Positions 58,248 through 64,000 of a DNA stretch of 64,000 bases are shown piece after piece. Origin of the DNA: Pycnococcus provasolii (taxonomy: Eukaryota > Chlorophyta > Pseudoscourfieldiophyceae > Pseudoscourfieldiales > Pycnococcaceae); assembly GCA_938743325.2 (NCBI GenBank), contig OW568870.1:62001-126000 (forward strand), read 5' to 3'. A program made the translations under genes and the position numbers. Each line of letters opens with the position of its first letter. Within the stretch, counting starts at the first letter, position 1. Below the pieces are notes generated by a model that saw only the letters and a list, made by a program, of their open reading frames with translations, searched no databases and was not told where the DNA came from.

Positions 58248-59276
58248 ATGAGGTTGGCATCATCCCTCATAAACTGTACAACACGACGACTATATTCGTC
58301 ATCAGCCGCCGCCGCGAAAGGACCAGCTCTAGAGGTCTTCGCAAGTCCGTTAACCGGTGGTGGTCGAGGTTTATTCGCCGCAAGAGATGTCGATATGGGC
58401 GAAACTGTTCTTGCAAGCCCGCTCAATGGCGCTTTCGCTGTCGTGCACCCTATGCTAGCTAGTGCCCAAGGAGTTTGCTGGCGCTGCTTGAAATGGCTAT
58501 CGTCATCACAGCGACAGCACCATGGTGAAGCAAGATTTCCCAAACGAGGCGAGGAGGCATTTTGCTCCGAACGTTGCGAGCAGGCACACGCCATTTCTGA
58601 CGCGGCAGATCTTGGTGAGAGGCGAGATGGTGCGACGAATGAGCTGCGCGAGCTGTGCGAAGGTGACGGAGGTGCGACATTCCCACTTCTAGCGCACCGA
58701 TTAGCACGTGCGGTCGTTGCGGGAGAGTCGCCAGTGTCCTTGCTGCAGCCTCTCGTGCACGCAAGGCTTGACACCGTTCCAGACGCTTGGGCTGAGGCGC
58801 ACCGCGTCTACGTTGATGCACTGCCGCCACACGCGAATGGTGCGCTCGATACACTAGAGTGGTTCGTGGGCGTGCTTCAGCGAGCACACTTGAATGCCTT
58901 TCGTGTGTCCACAATACGGCACGATGACAGCGCGTCGCGCGACGGCTTGTTGGCGGCGCTTTCGGCGGACATTTCATCCTCAGCCACCAATAGCCACAGT
59001 CTCGACAATGGCGTGGCTATGTATTTACATGCCTCTTTGCTCAATCATTCGTGCGAGCCTAATGTCGCAGCTACTTGGCCGAGCGGTGACGCTAACGTTT
59101 CTTTCGTCGCACTGCGAGCATTGGAGAAGGGTGAGGAGGCGACGGTGACGTACACGGACAATTCTGCATCGCTACGAGTTCGCCGCGGGTACTTGAATAG
59201 CGCGTATGGCTTCCAGTGTCATTGCATAAAGTGTACAGCGGATGAGGAGGAGGAGGAGGAGGAGAAGAAGAAGTAG
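58248..59276 (+). CDS. SET-domain (SMYD-like) protein methyltransferase
   Basis: 342 aa from the ATG at 58248. The basic N-terminus (RLASSLINCTTRRLYSSSAAAAK) could direct it to an organelle. The SET domain is split, as in SMYD proteins: GRGLFAARDVDMGETVL at about 38-54, then a zinc-binding insert (CWRCLKWL, CSERCEQAH), a helical linker, and the core NHSCEPNVA at 266-274 followed by LEKGEEATVTYTD. It ends with a post-SET Cys cluster FQCHCIKC and an acidic/basic tail. The motif set predicts an active S-adenosylmethionine-dependent lysine methyltransferase; the substrate is unknown. Confidence 0.88.
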   Translation: MRLASSLINCTTRRLYSSSAAAAKGPALEVFASPLTGGGRGLFAARDVDMGETVLASPLNGAFAVVHPMLASAQGVCWRCLKWLSSSQRQHHGEARFPKRGEEAFCSERCEQAHAISDAADLGERRDGATNELRELCEGDGGATFPLLAHRLARAVVAGESPVSLLQPLVHARLDTVPDAWAEAHRVYVDALPPHANGALDTLEWFVGVLQRAHLNAFRVSTIRHDDSASRDGLLAALSADISSSATNSHSLDNGVAMYLHASLLNHSCEPNVAATWPSGDANVSFVALRALEKGEEATVTYTDNSASLRVRRGYLNSAYGFQCHCIKCTADEEEEEEEKKK

Positions 59277-59309
59277 AAGAGCTGATTGCTTACGATGATC
59301 AACTTCACA

Positions 59310-59924
59310 TCAGCTCGTCGTCGTCGTGAGATCAAGCTTGATCGTCGCCAGAAGTGATTCGCAAGTCTCGAGCAGCTCGAGTTGCTTATGGCGTATTTGC
59401 TCCGCAACATCACGATTCATTTCCTCGGCTGTTGCGACTCGCACCTCGTCGACATCGTCCATGCCAACGTCAATGTCGTCACCACTCTCTTCTATTTCTT
59501 CGACGTGGTCGCCGTAGACGCGCGTGTGCGTGACACTTTTCATCTTGATTGTTATTGGCTCTGCGTTTTCATCTTCAACAGCCTCGTCATCCTTTGTTTC
59601 TTTCTTATTCACAGACGTATTTGGCGTATTCGCTCGCGAGATTGTGTCAGGAATTCCACCACATACCGCCCATATGGATCGACGCACTGTTGTGATGCCG
59701 GTGTCATGTCCGAACGTCGCTTCGTCATTCTCCTCCATCCGTGCAGCAGTAGTCATGACTGCTGTGGTGTTTCCCTTCTTTTTGTTCTTGAACGGACGCT
59801 TGATCGCTTTCACGAAGGACGTGGGCGAGAGAGAGAAGCGCTTGTTTTTGGTGCTGGCTTTATTCTGATGAGGTGACGGCGCATGCGTTGGCGTTGGCGA
59901 CGACGGCGCGGAACGAGTCGCCAT
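59310..59924 (-). CDS. Unknown acidic protein with basic N-terminus
   Basis: 204 aa from the ATG at 59924. Residues 1-52 are Ser/Pro/Lys-rich and basic (SPTSFVKAIKRPFKNKKKG). Residues about 65-100 may be a short folded unit (DTGITTVRRSIWAVCGGIP). The C-terminal half is acidic and helical, with a possible coiled coil at the end (AEEMNRDVAEQIRHKQLELL). No family recognised. It is divergent from the HIR gene with only 61 bp between the start codons, so the two probably share a promoter. Confidence 0.7.
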   Translation of the reverse strand: MATRSAPSSPTPTHAPSPHQNKASTKNKRFSLSPTSFVKAIKRPFKNKKKGNTTAVMTTAARMEENDEATFGHDTGITTVRRSIWAVCGGIPDTISRANTPNTSVNKKETKDDEAVEDENAEPITIKMKSVTHTRVYGDHVEEIEESGDDIDVGMDDVDEVRVATAEEMNRDVAEQIRHKQLELLETCESLLATIKLDLTTTTS

Positions 59925-59985
59925 GATTCAGAGACAATCAAAAGCTGCCTAGAAAGACACGCTGCATTGGATTGGATGGCTTGCT

Positions 59986-61035
59986 ATGACCGCCTCTATG
60001 ACCGGGGAGAAGGCCAAATTACCTAAAAAAAACAAAAAATCTCTCGCCACATCCCGAAGGTTCGCTGATGATGACGTACCAACCTATGCATACAACAGCA
60101 TTCAGACGCCATCCATGTCGATCCTCTGCTGCTTCGCCTGCCCGTCGCAGGGAACGGTCCAGGTCGTCGAGCAATGCGGTGCGTTTCGACGGGTAGCGCC
60201 ACCCGGATTCAATTGCGTGAATTGCTTGCTCTGCGAATGCGTGCGTGGGACGGTGTCGGTGCGAACGCAAATGATGACAGTCGCATGCGAAACAAAAACG
60301 TTCGACAACGTGTTCGTCGTCCTGCGTGTCGCCGTCCAGTACCAGGTGATCTCAGAAAAGGTGTACGAGGCGTTCTATCGACTGACGAACCCTGCATCGC
60401 AGATCGAGGCGTACGTGTACGACGTCGTGCGCTCGAGCGTGCCGAAAATCAAGCTGGATGACGTGTTCACAACCAAGGATGAGATCTCCGCCAACATCAA
60501 GCGAGAGCTCTCCGAAGCGATGGCGGACTATGGGTTTTTCATCCAAGCGACGCCAATCACGGACATTGACCCAGCCGTTGAGGTGAAAATTGCAATGAAT
60601 GAGATCAACAAGCAGCAACGCCTGCGCGTCGCGGCGACAGACGAGGGCGAGGCTAACAAGATTCGCGTTTTGAAAATGGCGGAGGCGCAGGCTGGCCAAA
60701 TCAAGATTGAGGCGGAGGCGGACGCCGAGGCGAAGTACCTCGCCGGCACGGGCATTGCTCGTCAGCGCCAGGCAATCATGAATGGCCTCCGTACCTCCGT
60801 GCTTGACTTCTCCGAGGGTGTTACCGACGTGGACAACAAGACTATCATGGATATGATGGTGCTCACCCAGTACTTCGACACACTCAAAGATGTTGGCGCT
60901 TCTGACAAGAGCCACACCGTGTTCATCCCGCACAGCGCGCAAGCGGTGGGGGACATCGCGGCGCAGATTCGAAATGGTGTCTTGGAAGCGGCGTCAGGAA
61001 AACCGCCAACGGAGCAGACGATGAAAAGGCGTTGA
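59986..61035 (+). CDS. Hypersensitive-induced-reaction (HIR)-type SPFH protein
   Basis: 349 aa from the ATG at 59986. An internal ATG at 60115 (MSILCCFACP) gives 306 aa, nearer the family's usual length of about 285 and with the CC pair near the start, as in HIR proteins, so it may be the true start. The SPFH/band-7 domain reads clearly: TVQVVEQCGAFRRV, VACETKTFDNVFVVLRVAVQY, IEAYVYDVVRSSVPKIKLDDVF, KIAMNEINKQQRLRVAA, KYLAGTGIARQRQAIMNGLR, and MVLTQYFDTLKDVGAS. HIR proteins are palmitoylated membrane-microdomain scaffolds, linked to defence in plants. The Cys cluster (CCFAC) fits acylation; the Gly2 myristoylation site of plant HIRs is absent with either start. Confidence 0.92.
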   Translation: MTASMTGEKAKLPKKNKKSLATSRRFADDDVPTYAYNSIQTPSMSILCCFACPSQGTVQVVEQCGAFRRVAPPGFNCVNCLLCECVRGTVSVRTQMMTVACETKTFDNVFVVLRVAVQYQVISEKVYEAFYRLTNPASQIEAYVYDVVRSSVPKIKLDDVFTTKDEISANIKRELSEAMADYGFFIQATPITDIDPAVEVKIAMNEINKQQRLRVAATDEGEANKIRVLKMAEAQAGQIKIEAEADAEAKYLAGTGIARQRQAIMNGLRTSVLDFSEGVTDVDNKTIMDMMVLTQYFDTLKDVGASDKSHTVFIPHSAQAVGDIAAQIRNGVLEAASGKPPTEQTMKRR

Positions 61036-61178
61036 TCAATGATGACGATGTTTGAAGTCACCAGCCAGCGCCTTGTAGAAACGCGTTGCGAAAGGACTGG
61101 GTGGTGCATGTGAATGGCGTGACTGATGATAATGGATGACGGGAGCTGAGTGTTTGTAAAAAGGTTCCTATATGGTGT

Positions 61179-61793
61179 TTACCATCCAACGCCACTCGTA
61201 CCACCGCCGCTGGCGGGAGGAGGAGCGTAGAAACCCGCTGCACCAGCCCTCCTCGCAGCAGACGATGCGGCATGCGCGCGTAATGTGCTGGCACGTTCGA
61301 GGTCCCCGTTGGCCTCGTAACAGTCCGCGAGCTCTTCCATCGCCTTAGCCGTTGCAGGCGCATCCAGTCCAAGCGCATCAATGTGTAATCGTAAGCTGCT
61401 CTCTGCATACCACAGTGCTGTTCGAAAGTCGCCACGTCTCTCTGCGAGAATGGCGAGATTGGTCAGTGTCGCGGCGGCATCCGCGTGAGGCTGTCCACCT
61501 GAACCGCACGCACGCTGAATAGAAAGCGCGAGCTCAAGGTGATGCGCGGCGTCGTCGAGCAAACTCAGCTTAGCATAGCAATTGGCGACGTTGACAGCGG
61601 TCGCGGCAGTGTTTGCGTGTATTCCGAGTTCTTTCTGGTAGATGAGAAAGGCGTGCTGGAAGCAGATGAGCGCATTTCGAAAGTTGTCTTCACTCGCGAG
61701 ACGCATGCCATCGTTTGAGTGCGCGAGTGCACGCGTGAGTTCCACCGACGAGTCGTCTGTCGTGGCGTGCACTGATGCGTCGTGCGTTGACAT
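61179..61793 (-). CDS. Kinesin-light-chain-type TPR protein
   Basis: 204 aa from the ATG at 61793. Residues about 18-175 hold three to four TPRs of the 42-residue KLC/TTC type: NFRNALICFQHAFLIYQKEL, then LLDDAAHHLELALSIQRACG, and DFRTALWYAESSLRLHIDAL, each preceded by ATAVNVANCYAKL-like helices. The C-terminus is Ala- then Gly-rich and disordered. It is an adaptor by fold; the partner is unknown. It converges with the HIR gene (143-bp gap). Confidence 0.82.
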   Translation of the reverse strand: MSTHDASVHATTDDSSVELTRALAHSNDGMRLASEDNFRNALICFQHAFLIYQKELGIHANTAATAVNVANCYAKLSLLDDAAHHLELALSIQRACGSGGQPHADAAATLTNLAILAERRGDFRTALWYAESSLRLHIDALGLDAPATAKAMEELADCYEANGDLERASTLRAHAASSAARRAGAAGFYAPPPASGGGTSGVGW

Positions 61794-62183
61794 CAAATGT
61801 TAGGAATCCCGTGATGCCCGATGACGGAGACTGAGACCCGACGCCCGAGTATGCACGAGGACTCGTTGATGCTCAGGATCGCGAACACGATGTAGGCGAC
61901 GTCGGTGAGGATGACTGAGATCCAGCACACCGTCGACGACTACCTCCAGCCAGCGAGGCCAACAACACAAGCATATAGGCACATGCATCGAGGAGCTTCC
62001 TACACGTGACAAGAAAAACAAGGATTAGTCACGGTAGACCGCCATGGATTTCATGGGATGATGTTCCTCGGAGGAGGAACCGACCAATAATGGGGAACCT
62101 ATCAGTTGGGGGTTCAACCGATTCATGCTCGGGAAACTTCCAACTTCAAGAAATTTTATTTTTTTGTACATTAGTTTTTAAGG
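61794..62183. other. Intergenic, 0.39 kb
   Basis: Between the TPR gene's start and the stop of the partial coiled-coil gene. An AATTTTATTTTTTTG tract near 62152 may belong to the 3' end of the latter. No gene seen. Confidence 0.5.
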
Positions 62184-64000
62184 TTAGTTGCGGTGCACTG
62201 GCCCCGCGCTCATGGGCCTCTGCTGCTGCTGCTGCTGCAGCGGCGGCGGCGGCGCCGATCCAGGGCTGCGACTACTCGGGTGCGCGCTCGCTGGACGCGC
62301 CCTTGAACTAGACGATGACTCCGCAGCGTGCTCTCCGCTAGTTCTGCGAATCATCCTGTACGCAGTTGCCTGTGCTCCAGTTGCCACAGCATCGACACCG
62401 CGTCCGAACGCCACCCTGGGAGGGGCACTCGTTACAGTGCCCTTGTACGCGGCTGCGCCGCCGAACTCCGTCACGCGAACGCCTCCGTGCGTTTCTTTCA
62501 AGTTACGAGCGATACGTTGCTGAAGCTGAGCGCTCGACGGTCGATCACGGCCACTGGCGCTGACGCCGCCTCGACTTGGCAGCAGCGACGAATTGCGCTG
62601 CGCCACCACGGCTGAGCTCGGCCTCTTGGGAAATCGCTTTTGTGCCAAAATTTCTGCGTCGGACGAACGCATGAACGTCTCGGCGCTGTGTGGGCGCGCC
62701 AACGTTGGATCACGTCTCCTACCGCTCTCAAGCGCAATCCTCACGCCATCTCTCGCAAGCTCGCGAGCCTCGTCCAACGTGATCTCTGTGTCCATGCCCG
62801 AGATTGCCTCGAGCGTCTGCCGGAGAACCAAGAGCTCCTGCTCGCGCGATTGCAGCTCGTCCTTTAGATTCTTAACTCTCATCCGCCATCCCGACTCCGC
62901 GGTGTTCGTAAATTGCACAGCTGTGGCACCCGCTCGCGCCTCGGCGGCATCGTCGAGCGCTTCTCGCAGAGCTCGCTCCGCCTCCTCGCGTGCATGACGC
63001 TCGCGAAAAAGTTTGAGGCGCCATTCGGTGACATTCGTCGGCTCCTCGGTGGATGCCCTGAGCTCCCTCGGCGTCCACGCGGTTTCGCGGTGCCCCTCGG
63101 ACGCCGCGGTGGGAACAGGCGACGGAGATCGTGCTGACCTGTGTTGTCGTGGAGATGAAGGATGAGGCGATGTCGACGCGGGTCGTGAGCCGCCGCCGCC
63201 GCCATCGCCATTCACCAGATCTGCGAATGAAGCTCCACCACGATGCTCTACACCGCGCTCGTTGCGCGCCTTGAAACGCGCCAGCTCTGTGCGATGGCGA
63301 TGTGCGTGGTAGAGCTCTCGCGCCGCGTCGCCGAGCGCCTCGTCACGTAAAGCAGCCATATGGCGGAGAACCTTGATGTCAGCCTGTTGGCTTGTCACAG
63401 CCTGCTCCGCACTCAGCCGGCCGTCTGCCATTTCCGACATTCTCTCGTCGTAGTACTCGCGCAACTCGCGCATCTCTCGCTTCAGCTTCGTCCGAACAGC
63501 AAAGACGCGCATGCGTGACAGCAGCCTCAGCTTCTTCAAGCTTGCCTTCAAAAAAGCCTCGTTTTGGCGCAGTAACTCCATCTCGTGCTCCATTCGAACG
63601 ATGGTGTTCACCGAGTCTAGCGTATCATCGTTGTCATCAAAGGCCATCGTCAGCCTCGACATTGCCTTCGATCGCTCGTCCGCTAGAACCACGTCAAGGC
63701 GCCTCCTGCGCTCCTCCTGCGAGATCTGCCGATTCGTTTTAGCAATCGCAAGGGAAGTTTCCAGCGTATTGATCACCTCGCCGTGAATGCGATCGCTCTG
63801 ATTTTTTAGCTTGTGCGCGCGTTGCACAACCTCGGAATTCAGTGTTTGAAATTGATCCCGCACGCTCGCGTGATTCAGCAGGAGCATACCGGCACGCTGG
63901 TAGCACAGCTGCATCGCACGTGCCGATACCTGAGAACGTTCGCGCGCCGCGGCGTCTTTCAGAAATTTCACCTCCGCTCTAAGCTCCGTGACAAGGTCGC
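62184..64000 (-). CDS. Coiled-coil protein with RPxSA motifs, 5' end outside the window
   Basis: At least 605 codons on the minus strand, with stop at 62184; the frame is still open at 64000, so the start lies to the right. The visible part begins DLVTELRAEVKFLK and continues as a long coiled coil for about 230 residues (MRELREYYDERMSEMAD style), then a Ser/Pro-rich linker, a second coil (WRLKLFRERHAREEAERAL, LKDELQSREQELLVLRQTLE) and a disordered tail with RPSSAV, RPSSAQ, RPASAH and RPMSAGP. Repeated RPxSA motifs are common in flagellar-associated proteins, which suggests an axonemal or basal-body scaffold; this is an inference. The tail ends in CAG-encoded Gln. No orthologue recognised. Confidence 0.8.
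   Translation of the reverse strand, partial: DLVTELRAEVKFLKDAAARERSQVSARAMQLCYQRAGMLLLNHASVRDQFQTLNSEVVQRAHKLKNQSDRIHGEVINTLETSLAIAKTNRQISQEERRRRLDVVLADERSKAMSRLTMAFDDNDDTLDSVNTIVRMEHEMELLRQNEAFLKASLKKLRLLSRMRVFAVRTKLKREMRELREYYDERMSEMADGRLSAEQAVTSQQADIKVLRHMAALRDEALGDAARELYHAHRHRTELARFKARNERGVEHRGGASFADLVNGDGGGGGSRPASTSPHPSSPRQHRSARSPSPVPTAASEGHRETAWTPRELRASTEEPTNVTEWRLKLFRERHAREEAERALREALDDAAEARAGATAVQFTNTAESGWRMRVKNLKDELQSREQELLVLRQTLEAISGMDTEITLDEARELARDGVRIALESGRRRDPTLARPHSAETFMRSSDAEILAQKRFPKRPSSAVVAQRNSSLLPSRGGVSASGRDRPSSAQLQQRIARNLKETHGGVRVTEFGGAAAYKGTVTSAPPRVAFGRGVDAVATGAQATAYRMIRRTSGEHAAESSSSSRARPASAHPSSRSPGSAPPPPLQQQQQQRPMSAGPVHRN

Noticed and set aside
1-64000. tRNA, rRNA, virus-like or LTR elements
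   Set aside because: By eye I found no cloverleaf with a GGTTCRANYCC-type arm, no rRNA core sequence, and no reverse transcriptase, integrase, capsid or polymerase motif. A dedicated scan could still find a tRNA I missed.

Overview
The window looks like a gene-dense nuclear segment of a small green alga (prasinophyte/chlorophyte grade). The evidence is: serine/proline-rich SPPP stretches; nuclear genes with plastid-type presequences (a pTAC18-like cupin, a VTT/TVP38-type membrane protein, an STT/AKR2-like ankyrin protein); a plant-type NBP35 without the usual C-terminal CXXC; a TML/TCUP-like adaptor; and few, short GT-AG introns. Several genes belong to motile cilia (a TTC12 orthologue, an NME5-type protein, coiled-coil proteins with RPxSA/RPxTA motifs, a polycystin-type channel), so the alga or its close ancestors are flagellate. 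I cannot name the species.

Layout. 0.6-3.1 kb: a plastid ankyrin protein and a GAF-like protein. 4.5-16.6 kb: one 12-kb gene for a 4018-residue polycystin-family channel whose S1-S2 loop carries two seven-bladed FG-GAP-like propellers, proline-rich stalks and five Ig-like modules; it has a single 77-nt intron that joins two long frames. 16.7-29.2 kb: an IQ/coiled-coil protein, an alanine-rich membrane protein, NBP35, a protein with STI1-like and Cdc37-like motifs, a TML-like adaptor with 14 FGFDFGG-type repeats, a pTAC18-like cupin and a plastid GNAT. 29.6-33.6 kb: a small spliced unknown gene, an NAD-type isocitrate dehydrogenase with a C-terminal EF-hand, and a secreted Cys-rich Mid1/FAM155-like protein. 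33.6-36.5 kb: a gene-poor stretch holding a 1.76-kb element with ~105-bp terminal inverted repeats. 36.5-43.5 kb: a coiled-coil protein, a tiny membrane protein, a short TFIIIC5/GTF3C5-like protein and TTC12. 43.5-45.8 kb: gene-poor, with an imperfect fold-back repeat. 45.8-64 kb: an EF-hand/TM/Cys-repeat protein, an unknown membrane protein, a VTT protein, a DUF3427-like protein, mitochondrial uL14, an NME5-paladin fusion, a rhomboid, a small membrane protein, a SET protein, an unknown, a HIR/SPFH protein, a TPR protein and a partial coiled-coil gene that runs off the right edge.

Shared signals. Short CCCTAA (telobox-like) arrays lie just upstream of genes or between divergent pairs. CTTAAGG motifs recur in 5' flanks. 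A short repeat with the end sequence GATCGCTCATTCAGTAACG recurs five times, each time just downstream of a stop codon. Two of those copies are ~470-bp near-identical elements in inverted orientation 10 kb apart. Two minus-strand genes carry perfect 15-bp hairpins within their first codons. All assignments come from reading the sequence; no database search was possible.
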